Assembly: GCF_048820935.1 (NCBI RefSeq)
Contig: NZ_JBMERD010000013.1
Coordinates: forward strand, 18,192-82,191
Length of the DNA: 64,000 nucleotides
Direction: 5' to 3'
Origin: Algicoccus sp048820935
Lineage (GTDB): Bacteria > Pseudomonadota > Gammaproteobacteria > Burkholderiales > Burkholderiaceae_B
Translations under genes and position numbers: made by a program
Shown here: positions 8,284-16,614 of the stretch, piece by piece
Numbering within the stretch: the first letter of the stretch is position 1
How the letters are laid out: every line of letters starts with the position of its first letter
Notes under the pieces: generated by a model
What the model saw: the letters and a program-made list of their open reading frames with translations, nothing else
Told to the model about the DNA's origin: nothing
Databases searched by the model: none

Positions 8284-8958
8284 AGAGTTCATCCGGTTGG
8301 AGACGATAGACTGCACTGCGGTCCAGATTTCAACTGGATGATCTGCCAGATAATCAGCGTTCCAAGTGTGGGCTGGTTGCCCCAGCTCACTACCATAACC
8401 ATAGGTCACACCCACGGCTGGCATGCCAGCAGCATGGGCAGCCTCCACATCGCGTAAATCGTCACCCACATAGAGACATTGATTCGGTTGATAGCCGGCC
8501 AATTCGACGGCGTGTAGAAGGGGTAGGGGGTGGGGTTTCGAGTGTGGCGTAGTGTCTCCGCAAACCAAAACGGCACAGTCCGGAAGGTTTAACCAGTTCA
8601 GAATGGGTTGTGCGTAGCGGGTGGCTTTGTTGGTCACAATCCCCCATTGCATATTGGCTTGGCGAATCTCTTGCAACAACTCAGGAATGCCATCAAATAA
8701 ACGGGTCTGGTCGGTACAGTTGTTCTCATAATCTGTGAGAAAGTCTTGCTTGGCTTGCTCAAACTCAGGATGGTCAGGATCTATATCAAGAGAGATTTTG
8801 ACCATGCCACGGGCACCCATGGACACATAGTTTCTTAATGTGGCTTCAGGCAAAGGGGGCATTGAGCGCAGTGCGCGTTGCCGGTTCGCAGCTTGTGCCA
8901 TGTCGGGTGCGGTATCTGCAAAGGTACCGTCAAAGTCAAACAAAATAAGCGTAGACAT
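8275..8958 (-). CDS. gph: HAD-IA phosphatase, phosphoglycolate phosphatase/MupP-like
   Basis: A protein of 227 residues with the HAD motifs in order: nucleophile and acid in FDFDGT (D8, D10), TNK near the middle, and VGDDLRDVEAA for metal binding. A helical cap of the subclass I type lies between motifs 1 and 2. Members next to ubiG act either on 2-phosphoglycolate (Gph) or on N-acetylmuramate 6-phosphate (MupP). Motifs alone do not separate these, so the symbol is provisional. In relatives the gene directly follows ubiG. Here a HicB-type gene and about 270 bp of non-coding DNA lie between them. Confidence 0.75.
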   Translation of the reverse strand: MSTLILFDFDGTFADTAPDMAQAANRQRALRSMPPLPEATLRNYVSMGARGMVKISLDIDPDHPEFEQAKQDFLTDYENNCTDQTRLFDGIPELLQEIRQANMQWGIVTNKATRYAQPILNWLNLPDCAVLVCGDTTPHSKPHPLPLLHAVELAGYQPNQCLYVGDDLRDVEAAHAAGMPAVGVTYGYGSELGQPAHTWNADYLADHPVEIWTAVQSIVSNRMNSLS

Positions 8959-9072
8959 ACAACTCTCACTTTTTTGAAGTCAACTGATGAGGACTGATGA
9001 AATAAGCAGAGATTGTACAGAGTGCGCGTGCTGCGTCAGAGAAGCTTCAAGCGTTTTAGGGAATAACTGTTG

Positions 9073-9108
9073 AGATAAGCGGGTTGGTTTTATTTGTTTT
9101 GCTTATCT
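9073..9108 (-). terminator. Stem-loop between hicB-like gene and gph
   Basis: A perfect 8-bp inverted repeat, AGATAAGC (9073-9080) and GCTTATCT (9101-9108), with a 20-base loop. On the minus strand it lies about 120 bp after the antitoxin stop. No clean U tract follows, so it may be a weak terminator or simply a structure. Confidence 0.35.
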
Positions 9109-9112
9109 GGAT

Positions 9113-9209
9113 AGACTGTCCGCTGTTCGTTGATACAAATAGTTTCAGAAATTTCAAAAAACTTAAAAATCTCGAGATGCATTGTGATCGGGTGAATAGC
9201 GGACGGTCT
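9113..9209. repeat. 97-bp element bounded by imperfect 16-bp inverted repeats
   Basis: AGACTGTCCGCTGTTC at 9113-9128 is the reverse complement of 9194-9209 at 14 of 16 positions. The 65-bp interior is AT-rich and has no gene. It could be a miniature mobile element, a regulatory pair of sites, or a long hairpin; nothing else identifies it. Confidence 0.5.
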
Positions 9210-9226
9210 AGGATGTGCTTTGTGGA

Positions 9227-9607
9227 TTAAGCAGCCATGTCTAGCGGTGTGTCAGAGGGTTGGCTCTGGTCACCCAGTAAATAAGCACGCAACGCATTCA
9301 CAACCACGCTATTGAGCGATGTTTGATCCTGTTCAGCGCGTAATGCGGCTAATTTGTGCAAATCAGGTGTGACCCGAACATTGAATTGACCGCGAAATGG
9401 TCTTTCCGGTGTTCGACCTGTGGCCAGGCATCGTGTTAAATAATCATCAATCGCACGCTCAAAGTTGCGACGAATATCGTCTAATGTACGTGCCTGATAA
9501 CGCACTTCTTCCTGAATAAAAAGAACATGACCTTTGAGTTGTTTGTCACGCAACGAAGGTTCTATAGAGCCGTGATAACCCTTGTATGTCAAAAGGTTGG
9601 ATTTCAT
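9227..9607 (-). CDS. HicB-family (PF05534-like) antitoxin, apparently without its toxin
   Basis: A protein of 126 residues from the ATG at 9607 (MKSNLLTYKGYHGSI). A longer frame from 9670 would run over the likely promoter, so I prefer the internal start. The first part is the degraded RNase H-like HicB fold (GHVLFIQEEVRYQA, DIRRNFERAIDDYL). The second is a ribbon-helix-helix DNA-binding segment (QFNVRVTPDLHKLAALRAE, then SLNSVVVNALRAYL). Such proteins normally neutralise HicA, a small double-stranded RNA-binding RNase. No hicA-like frame is seen on either side. It sits between ubiG and gph, which are adjacent in relatives, so it looks like an insertion. It may now be an orphan regulator. Confidence 0.72.
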   Translation of the reverse strand: MKSNLLTYKGYHGSIEPSLRDKQLKGHVLFIQEEVRYQARTLDDIRRNFERAIDDYLTRCLATGRTPERPFRGQFNVRVTPDLHKLAALRAEQDQTSLNSVVVNALRAYLLGDQSQPSDTPLDMAA

Positions 9608-9612
9608 GGTGG

Positions 9613-9626
9613 AGGAACAGGTTCCT
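9613..9626 (-). promoter_or_regulatory. Palindrome at the ribosome binding site of the HicB-like gene
   Basis: AGGAAC-CT-GTTCCT on the minus strand is a perfect 6-2-6 inverted repeat lying 5 bases before the ATG at 9607. It covers the place where a Shine-Dalgarno sequence would be. HicB-type antitoxins repress their own operons, so this is a plausible operator; an RNA hairpin masking the ribosome site is the alternative. Confidence 0.45.
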
Positions 9627-9683
9627 AATAAAGTGACTAAAGGAAATATTAGTATAACTTGATTTTGCAACCTGTTCGCAACT

Positions 9684-10460
9684 TTAATTTGGTCTGCGCG
9701 TCCCGATCATGTAATTCACACTGGTATCGGACTCAAGCCGATAGACTTTGGTCATGGGGTTATAGGTCAGTCCCGTCATTTGTTTGAGTTCTAGACCGCT
9801 GTCTCGAACAGCACTGGCTAGTTCACTGGGCTTGATAAATGATTCCCATTGATGAGTCCCGCGTGGCACGATATTGAGCAGATATTCAGCGCCAACAATC
9901 GCAAACAGAAAAGACTTTGGATTGCGGTTTAGTGTTGAAAAAAATACCCAACCGCCTGGTTTGACCATCGTGGCACAGGCACGGACAACGGAAGCAGGGT
10001 CTGGGACGTGTTCCAGCATTTCCATGCAGGTGACAACATCGTAGTGGCCAGGATGTTGCAGCGCCATGTCTTCGGCTGAAATATTTTGATACTTCACTGG
10101 CACGCCTGATTCAAGACTGTGTAGACGTGCGACAGTCAGTGATTTTTGTGCCAGGTCGATCCCTGTGACGTCAGCGCCTTCTGCGGCCATGGCTTCCGAT
10201 AAAAGACCACCACCACAACCGACATCGATGCAGCGCAATCCCTTGAGAATCGAATCTGTATGTGATTCTGGATGCGTTTGTTCGGCTGATTGCTCCAAGC
10301 AGGATTTAATCCATTGCAGACGCAGCGGATTGATTTCATGCAGAGACTTGAGCGCACCATTGGGATCCCACCAATGTGAGGCCTGTTCGCTAAATTTGTC
10401 GATTTCAGCCTGATTGACGTTCTGTGGTGAGGCTGTAGACGTAACTTCTGTCGGGTTCAT
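9684..10460 (-). CDS. ubiG: Ubiquinone biosynthesis O-methyltransferase UbiG
   Basis: A class I SAM-dependent methyltransferase of 258 residues. Motif I is CIDVGCGGG (77-85), followed by GADVTGIDL and the family block VTCMEMLEHVPDP. The C-terminal half has GGWVFFSTLNRNPKSF and RGTHQWESFIKPSEL, which are typical of UbiG. It performs both O-methylation steps of ubiquinone synthesis. The N-terminal 15 residues are family-variable. A GGAAT lies upstream of the ATG. The gene is transcribed away from ompA, in the order seen in Bordetella. Confidence 0.93.
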   Translation of the reverse strand: MNPTEVTSTASPQNVNQAEIDKFSEQASHWWDPNGALKSLHEINPLRLQWIKSCLEQSAEQTHPESHTDSILKGLRCIDVGCGGGLLSEAMAAEGADVTGIDLAQKSLTVARLHSLESGVPVKYQNISAEDMALQHPGHYDVVTCMEMLEHVPDPASVVRACATMVKPGGWVFFSTLNRNPKSFLFAIVGAEYLLNIVPRGTHQWESFIKPSELASAVRDSGLELKQMTGLTYNPMTKVYRLESDTSVNYMIGTRRPN

Positions 10461-10602
10461 TGCAATATTCCGTAATTCCAGGTCGCAGAGAAAATTAAAC
10501 TTCTGCTAATGATGCAGTCGTGCTTGCATGGAAACTATACCCCAGTGAACACAAGCAGGTCGATTCAAAGTGGTATCCAGTGCCGTAATCACAGCTTTGG
10601 CG

Positions 10603-10635
10603 CACAAAAAAACCTCCCGTGAGGGAGGTTCTTTT
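10603..10635 (-). terminator. Rho-independent terminator of ompA
   Basis: Stem AACCTCCC (10611-10618)/GGGAGGTT (10623-10630) with a 4-base loop. On the minus strand it is followed by a run of T (10603-10612). It lies just after the ompA stop codon. Confidence 0.9.
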
Positions 10636-10652
10636 GTGGCAAAAAACTAGAA

Positions 10653-11210
10653 TTAGTTTTTGCGTGTACCAACCACTTCAATTTCAACGCGACGGTTTTT
10701 AGCGCGACCGGCTGCAGTTGAGTTTGTTGCGATCGGATCAGCTTTACCTTTACCTTCCGTGTAGATACGGTTAGCAGGAATGCCTTGTGAAACCAAGTAG
10801 GCTTTCACAGCGTTCGCACGACGCTCGGACAAGCCGAGGTTGTACTGAACGGTACCGATGGAGTCGGTGTAACCAACAGCGATGATGGTTTCAAGGTCAA
10901 TTTTCTTGGCTTGCTCAGCAACTTGATCCAACAGCTGACGGCCTTCAGGCTTCAGATTGTACTTATCGAAGTCAAAGAAGGTGTCTGCGTTAAAGACGAC
11001 TTTGTTGGAAACAACGTCGGCTTTCTTGACGCATGAAGGATCTGCAGTTGCAGGCGTCCAGAAGTTGTCTTGCCAGCACAGACCATAATTACTGTGCCAG
11101 ACATCGCCAAAGTTGCTACGCCAGTTATCGTTGGTCTGAGCGGAAGCCGCACCCGTTGCCGTCAGGGCAGCTACAGCGAGTGCCAGAGCGAATTTGGAGG
11201 GTTTGTTCAT
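10653..11210 (-). CDS. ompA: OmpA-family outer-membrane/peptidoglycan-binding protein
   Basis: A protein of 185 residues from the ATG at 11210, which has a strong ribosome site (GAGGAG) about 5 bases upstream; the longer frame to 11408 is not supported. A signal peptide (MNKPSKFALALAVAALTATG, cleavage near ASA) is followed by a short tryptophan-containing region. The C-terminal OmpA domain contains FNADTFFDFDKYNLKPEG, YTDSIGTVQYNLGLSERRA and GKADPIATN, and binds meso-diaminopimelate in peptidoglycan. There is no eight-stranded barrel, as is usual for the short Bordetella-type OmpA. It is probably highly expressed, having its own terminator and a long upstream region. Confidence 0.9.
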   Translation of the reverse strand: MNKPSKFALALAVAALTATGAASAQTNDNWRSNFGDVWHSNYGLCWQDNFWTPATADPSCVKKADVVSNKVVFNADTFFDFDKYNLKPEGRQLLDQVAEQAKKIDLETIIAVGYTDSIGTVQYNLGLSERRANAVKAYLVSQGIPANRIYTEGKGKADPIATNSTAAGRAKNRRVEIEVVGTRKN

Positions 11211-11642
11211 GTTTCTCCTCGTTGAGCTTAAAGCTGATAAATGACTCGCAGCGAATCCCCGCCGCAAATTCAGGAAACGGGGGTCAGTATAACAACGCCA
11301 AGAGCTCTTAAATAAAAAAACTTTTACACACGGGGGATTCCTGTGTGTTGATTTGAATCTTAAGCCATTTACAAGCTTTTGCGACCCCTGTAACCATTTG
11401 TCTGGCACTTGGAGGCCAAAAATAAGGGTTTACGGGTCAAAAGCGTTGGGTTTTGACAACAACGAGGTCTATTTTCTGGAGAAAAGTGTCTACGAATAGA
11501 CTTGAAGTTAGTCAGAAAGTTCCCACGCTCTCGGAATGAATACGGTCAGTGTAGAATCAAGTGTTTATTCAAGGTTGGTGATGGCGTAGCCAGTCTGTTT
11601 TGATTTTTTCGCCAGAATCATTCTAGTTAGGATCTGCCATTT
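11211..11642. other. Divergent promoter region of ompA and gyrA
   Basis: About 430 bp without a gene. On the minus strand a TATACT hexamer near 11293-11299 is a candidate -10 for ompA. On the plus strand TAGAAT near 11552 is a candidate -10 for gyrA, and a TTGACA occurs near 11454. None has a fully convincing partner hexamer, so the start sites are not assigned. Confidence 0.4.
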
Positions 11643-14369
11643 ATGGATTCCTTCGCAAAGGAAACACTTCCGATCTCACTTGAAGACGAAATGCGTCGTA
11701 GCTATCTGGATTACGCCATGAGCGTGATCGTTGGCCGCGCATTGCCCGATGTGCGTGACGGTTTGAAACCAGTTCATCGGCGCGTTTTGTTCGCCATGCA
11801 TGAGCTCAATAACGACTGGAACCGCGCTTATAAGAAGTCGGCTCGTATCGTCGGTGACGTGATCGGTAAATATCACCCACACGGTGACCAAGCAGTTTAC
11901 GATACGATTGTTCGCATGGCGCAAGACTTTTCATTGCGCTATATGCTGGTCGATGGTCAGGGTAACTTCGGTTCTGTGGACGGCGACAGTGCGGCTGCGA
12001 TGCGTTATACGGAAATTCGCCTTGCCAAAATCTCCCACGAATTGCTGGCCGATATTGATCAGGAAACGGTTGATTTCGGACCCAACTATGACAACAGTGA
12101 ACGTGAGCCGCTGTTGTTACCTTCGCGATTGCCCAATTTGCTGATTAACGGCAGCTCCGGGATCGCAGTGGGTATGGCCACAAATATCCCACCCCATAAT
12201 CTGGCTGAAGTGATTGATGCCTGCTTGCACACGCTAGAGACACCCGATTGCACAGTTGATGATTTGCTGGAGTTTATTAAAGCGCCCGACTTCCCGACGG
12301 GCGGCATTATCTATGGCATGACCGGAGTGCGTGATGGATATCGCACAGGTCGTGGTCGTGTCATCATGCGCGCCAAAACGCATTTTGAAGACATTGATCG
12401 TGGCAATCGTCAAGCGATTGTGGTCGATGAGTTGCCATACCAGGTCAACAAAAAATCACTGCAGGAGCGAATCGCAGAGCTTGTCAACGAAAAGAAAATC
12501 GAAGGCATTTCAGATATTCGTGACGAGTCCGACAAGGACGGAATGCGACTGGTGATTGAGTTGCGTCGTGGCGAAGTGCCTGAAGTGATTCTGAATAATC
12601 TGTATAAGAACACGCAGCTTCAAGAAACCTTCGGCATGAACCTAGTGGCCTTGGTCGATGGTCAGCCTCGTCTGTTGAATTTGAAGCAGATGGTGGCGTA
12701 TTTCCTAGCACACCGTCGCGAAGTGGTGACACGTCGCACAGTATTCCAGTTACGTAAAGCGCGTGAACGCGGTCATGTGCTTGAAGGGTTGGCCGTTGCA
12801 CTGGCCAATATCGATGAGTTCATTGCCATCATCCGCGGTGCAGCCACACCTGTGATTGCCCGTGAAGAGTTGATGGCGCGCAGTTGGGATTCGTCCATGG
12901 TGCGCGAAATGTTGGTGCGTGCGGACAGCGATGCGACAGGTGGTCGAGCAGCGTACCGCCCAGAAGATCTGCCAAGCCATTATGGTTTGGGTGGTGACGG
13001 CCTTTATCGTTTGAGCGAAGTGCAGGCTCAGGAAATCCTGAACATGCGCTTACAGCGCTTGACAGGCTTAGAGCAAGATAAGGTCCTTGATGAATACCGA
13101 GCCATCATGGAAACGATTGCTGATTTGCTGGATATTCTGGCACGCCCGGAACGTATTTCAGCCATCATCGCACATGAGTTAGAGGAGATTCGTCAAGAGT
13201 TTTCGATCAAAGTAGATGATCAGCGTCGTTCGAGTATTGAATACAACGCCACTGATCTGGATACCGAGGATTTGATTACGCCAACGGATATGGTGGTGAC
13301 ACTGTCCAATGCGGGTTACATCAAGAGCCAGCCGTTGTCAGAGTACCGCGCACAACGTCGTGGTGGTCGGGGCAAACAAGCAACTACCACTAGAGAAGAC
13401 GATTGGATCGATCAGTTGTTTGTGGCCAATACACACGACTTCCTGTTGTGCTTCTCGGATCGTGGCCGGGTTTACTGGTTGAAGGTTTGGGAGGTGCCAC
13501 AAGGCTCACGCTCCTCACGAGGCCGTCCGATTGTGAACGTTTTCCCGCTGGAGCCAGAAGAAAGAATTACCGTCATTCTGCCTGTGAAGGCGTTTGATGA
13601 CTCACAAAACGTCTTTATGGCGACAGCAGCCGGTGTGGTCAAGAAAACACCGCTGTCACATTTCTCAAACCCACGTAAGACAGGCATTATCGCCGTGAGC
13701 CTCGATGAGGGCGATTATTTGATTGGAGCCGACTTGACGGATGGCTCGCATGACGTGATGCTGTTCTCGAGCGGTGGTAAGGCGGTGCGTTTTGACGAAG
13801 GTGATGTGCGCGCGATGGGTCGTACTGCACGTGGTGTGCGTGGGATGTCCCTAGACGAAGGCCAGGAAGTGATTGCTATGCTGGTCGCACGTGATGAAAG
13901 CTATTCGGTCTTGACGGCCACTGAGAATGGTTACGGCAAGCGCACGGCGGTGGCTGAATATACGCAGCACCGTCGCGGTACGAAAGGCTTGATTGCCATT
14001 CAGATGTCTGAGCGCAATGGCAAATTGGTGAGTGCCGTCTTGGTTGAGCCCGAAGATGAAATCATGTTGATTACCAACGCAGGCGTGTTGGTGCGCACCC
14101 GTGTGAGTGAGATTCGCGAAATGGGTCGTTCAACGCAAGGTGTGACCTTGATTAACGTGGATGAAGGCACCAAGCTGTCGGGTGTGCGTCGGGTGGTTGA
14201 AAGTGATGTGGACGATGATGAGGCTGAAGAGTCGGATGAATCTGCAACCGTGACAGACCAAGAAGCATCTGAAGCGGTATCGGATGATTCGGAGGACACA
14301 TCTGCGCAAAATGATGCGGGTGATGATGCAGACGAGATCGATAAGACAGAGGACGGAGATTCTGAATGA
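11643..14369 (+). CDS. gyrA: DNA gyrase subunit A
   Basis: A type IIA topoisomerase A subunit of 908 residues. With GyrB it introduces negative supercoils. The catalytic tyrosine is Y122 in MRYTEIR. The winged-helix region runs up to about residue 530. The six-bladed C-terminal domain carries the GyrA box QRRGGRGK. Position 83 in the quinolone region is Gln (HGDQAVYD, with D87 intact); this is the wild-type residue in Achromobacter, not an acquired mutation. A highly acidic tail of about 55 residues (Asp/Glu/Ser-rich) ends the protein; such tails modulate supercoiling in other species. It overlaps serC by 4 bases (ATGA) and heads the aromatic amino acid block. Confidence 0.97.
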   Translation: MDSFAKETLPISLEDEMRRSYLDYAMSVIVGRALPDVRDGLKPVHRRVLFAMHELNNDWNRAYKKSARIVGDVIGKYHPHGDQAVYDTIVRMAQDFSLRYMLVDGQGNFGSVDGDSAAAMRYTEIRLAKISHELLADIDQETVDFGPNYDNSEREPLLLPSRLPNLLINGSSGIAVGMATNIPPHNLAEVIDACLHTLETPDCTVDDLLEFIKAPDFPTGGIIYGMTGVRDGYRTGRGRVIMRAKTHFEDIDRGNRQAIVVDELPYQVNKKSLQERIAELVNEKKIEGISDIRDESDKDGMRLVIELRRGEVPEVILNNLYKNTQLQETFGMNLVALVDGQPRLLNLKQMVAYFLAHRREVVTRRTVFQLRKARERGHVLEGLAVALANIDEFIAIIRGAATPVIAREELMARSWDSSMVREMLVRADSDATGGRAAYRPEDLPSHYGLGGDGLYRLSEVQAQEILNMRLQRLTGLEQDKVLDEYRAIMETIADLLDILARPERISAIIAHELEEIRQEFSIKVDDQRRSSIEYNATDLDTEDLITPTDMVVTLSNAGYIKSQPLSEYRAQRRGGRGKQATTTREDDWIDQLFVANTHDFLLCFSDRGRVYWLKVWEVPQGSRSSRGRPIVNVFPLEPEERITVILPVKAFDDSQNVFMATAAGVVKKTPLSHFSNPRKTGIIAVSLDEGDYLIGADLTDGSHDVMLFSSGGKAVRFDEGDVRAMGRTARGVRGMSLDEGQEVIAMLVARDESYSVLTATENGYGKRTAVAEYTQHRRGTKGLIAIQMSERNGKLVSAVLVEPEDEIMLITNAGVLVRTRVSEIREMGRSTQGVTLINVDEGTKLSGVRRVVESDVDDDEAEESDESATVTDQEASEAVSDDSEDTSAQNDAGDDADEIDKTEDGDSE

Positions 14370-15514
14370 CAAGCGTAAAACGACCCTGGAATTTCTCAGC
14401 AGGTCCGTCAGTTTTGCCTGAGCCCGTGCTTGAGCAGGCTGCGCGGGAGATGCTGGACTGGGAAGGCAGCGGCATGTCCGTGATGGAAATGAGCCATCGT
14501 GGCCCAGAGTTCACTCGTATTTGCGATGAGGCCGAAGCGGATTTGCGCCAGTTGCTGGGACTGAACGATGACTTTGCGGTCATGTTTATGCAAGGTGGCG
14601 CCACCGCAGAAAATGCCATCATTCCGATGAACCTGATGGGATTGCGTCCTGAGCATAAAGCCGATTACGTCATTACCGGCTCATGGTCAAAGAAGTCGCG
14701 TGCAGAAGCAGAGCGTTACGGTGATGTGGCTGTGGCTGCAAGCAGCGATCAGGTTTGGCAGCGAGACGGCCATGTTTGGCAACCATTAACGTGGGTGCCA
14801 CCTGTGGAGCAGTGGACGGTGCGTCCTGAGGCGTCTTATTTACATTTCTGCAGTAACGAGACGATTGGTGGTGTGGAAATGTTTTCATTTCCGGATCAAG
14901 CGCAGATGAAGGCCTTAGGTGCAGCCGATGTGCCTTTGGTGATTGATGCGTCCTCGCACATCTTGTCGCGACCTATGGATTTCAGCAACGTGGGTCTCAT
15001 GTACGCAGGGGCTCAGAAAAATGCGGGCCCCGCGGGTGTCACGGTTGTGATCGTGCGTAAAGATCTGATTGGGCATGCGCTGCCAATGTGCCCAGCTGCC
15101 TTTAATTACGCCAATGTCGCTCGAGAGTCATCCCGATTTAATACACCACCCACTTATTCGATTTATGTGGCGGGCTTGGTTTTTAAGTGGCTCCTGAAAA
15201 AAGGTGGACTTGAAGCGATCGAAAAAGAAAACATTCTGAAAGCGAATGCGCTGTATGGTTTTTTTGATCAGTCATCGTTTTATCGTCTAGATGTGTTTCC
15301 AGAGAATCGGTCACGGATGAACGTGCCGTTTCATTTGCCGGATACCCAACTAGATGCTGAGTTTCTGAAGGGCGCTCAGGCACTGGGGCTAAATCAGCTC
15401 AAAGGCCATAAGAGCGTGGGCGGAATGCGCGCCTCGATATATAACGCCATGCCACTAGAAGGTGTCATGGATCTGATTGACTATCTTGAATGGTTTGAGA
15501 AAACCCATGGATAA
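14366..15514 (+). CDS. serC: Phosphoserine aminotransferase
   Basis: A fold-type I PLP enzyme of 382 residues that makes 3-phosphoserine from 3-phosphohydroxypyruvate; it also serves PLP synthesis in many bacteria. The start RPWNFSAGPSVLPEPVL is diagnostic, as are MEMSHRGPEFT and MQGGATAEN. The PLP lysine is K218 in YAGAQKNAGPAG. It is coupled to gyrA upstream by ATGA and to pheA downstream by an 8-base overlap. Confidence 0.96.
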   Translation: MTSVKRPWNFSAGPSVLPEPVLEQAAREMLDWEGSGMSVMEMSHRGPEFTRICDEAEADLRQLLGLNDDFAVMFMQGGATAENAIIPMNLMGLRPEHKADYVITGSWSKKSRAEAERYGDVAVAASSDQVWQRDGHVWQPLTWVPPVEQWTVRPEASYLHFCSNETIGGVEMFSFPDQAQMKALGAADVPLVIDASSHILSRPMDFSNVGLMYAGAQKNAGPAGVTVVIVRKDLIGHALPMCPAAFNYANVARESSRFNTPPTYSIYVAGLVFKWLLKKGGLEAIEKENILKANALYGFFDQSSFYRLDVFPENRSRMNVPFHLPDTQLDAEFLKGAQALGLNQLKGHKSVGGMRASIYNAMPLEGVMDLIDYLEWFEKTHG

Positions 15515-16592
15515 AGAGTTGCAAGCCAAGCTGCTGCCGCTTCGACAAAAAATTGATGCGCTGGATCAGCAGATCCTTGATTTGATTAATGAGCGTGCTC
15601 GGACCGCGCAAGCCGTTGGAGACGTCAAGCACGGACATCCGGGAGAATCGCCCGTGTTTCGTCCGGAGCGTGAAGTTCAGGTGATCCGTGCTTTGGCGCA
15701 AGCCAATGAAGGCCCCATTGATGCCGCTTCAATTGATGCGATCTGGTCGCAGATTATTTCTGTGTGCCGAGGGTTGGAGCAAGAAATTCGTGTCGCCTAT
15801 TTGGGGCCAGCCGGTTCATTTTCTGAGCAAGCTGCCTTCGAATTTATGGGCAATGCGATTTCTGGCGTGTCCTGTCCAAACTTTGATGAGGTGTTTCGAG
15901 TCGTTGAGGCAGGCAATGCCGATGTAGGTATTGTGCCTGTCGAGAATTCGACTGAAGGCGCAGTGAACCGAACACTGGATCTGCTGCTCAATACACCACT
16001 GAAAATTGTCGGTGAGCATTCGATTCTGATTCGCCATTGTTTGCTTACAAAATCGGGCACGATGGACGGCGTGACGCGTGTGATGGCCCATCCTCAGGCG
16101 CTTGCGCAATGTCAGCACTGGCTAGGTTTGCATCAGCCAGGATTGCAACGTGAGCCCGCGGCCAGTAATGCAGAGGCGGCTCGAATTGCGGCTGAAGATC
16201 CGACGGTTGCTGCGATTGCAAGTGATATCGCAGCGCGTGCTTGGGGCTTAAATATTGTGGAAGAAGGCATTCAGGATGATCCTATGAATCGAACTCGATT
16301 CCTGGCGATTGGGCGTATGCCAACATTGCCAACAGGTGGTGACATGACCAGCCTGATTTTGGCGGTCCCGAACGAAGCTGGCGCGGTTTATCAGATGCTG
16401 ACGCCTTTGGCAGAGCATGGTGTCTCGATGGCTCGGTTTGAGTCCAGACCTGCACGCACAGGCCAGTGGGAGTACTATTTCTACGTAGATATTGAAGGCC
16501 ATCAGGATGATCCTCAGGTCGCCGTGGCGTTAGAGTTGCTGCGTAAGCGTTGTGCGTTCTTTAAGATCTTAGGGTCCTTTCCCAAACAGTAA
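15507..16592 (+). CDS. pheA: Bifunctional chorismate mutase/prephenate dehydratase
   Basis: A protein of 361 residues from the ATG at 15507; a longer frame from 15477 lies inside serC and is not preferred. An AroQ-type chorismate mutase domain (about 1-92, PLRQKIDALDQQILDLINER) is fused to prephenate dehydratase (about 95-275, starting VAYLGPAGSFSEQAA). A C-terminal ACT domain (about 280-361, LAVPNEAGAVYQML, then FESRPARTGQWEYYFYVD) carries the ESRP-type phenylalanine-binding motif and gives feedback inhibition. It converts chorismate to phenylpyruvate and overlaps serC. Confidence 0.96.
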   Translation: MDKELQAKLLPLRQKIDALDQQILDLINERARTAQAVGDVKHGHPGESPVFRPEREVQVIRALAQANEGPIDAASIDAIWSQIISVCRGLEQEIRVAYLGPAGSFSEQAAFEFMGNAISGVSCPNFDEVFRVVEAGNADVGIVPVENSTEGAVNRTLDLLLNTPLKIVGEHSILIRHCLLTKSGTMDGVTRVMAHPQALAQCQHWLGLHQPGLQREPAASNAEAARIAAEDPTVAAIASDIAARAWGLNIVEEGIQDDPMNRTRFLAIGRMPTLPTGGDMTSLILAVPNEAGAVYQMLTPLAEHGVSMARFESRPARTGQWEYYFYVDIEGHQDDPQVAVALELLRKRCAFFKILGSFPKQ

Positions 16593-16614
16593 ATTTCTTT
16601 CTGACAGGGTCACT

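Noticed and set aside
11886..11904. GyrA position 83 is Gln rather than Ser/Thr, which might suggest an acquired quinolone-resistance mutation
   Set aside because: Gln83 is the wild-type residue reported for Achromobacter GyrA, and Asp87 is intact here. It is a lineage trait, not evidence of resistance selection.
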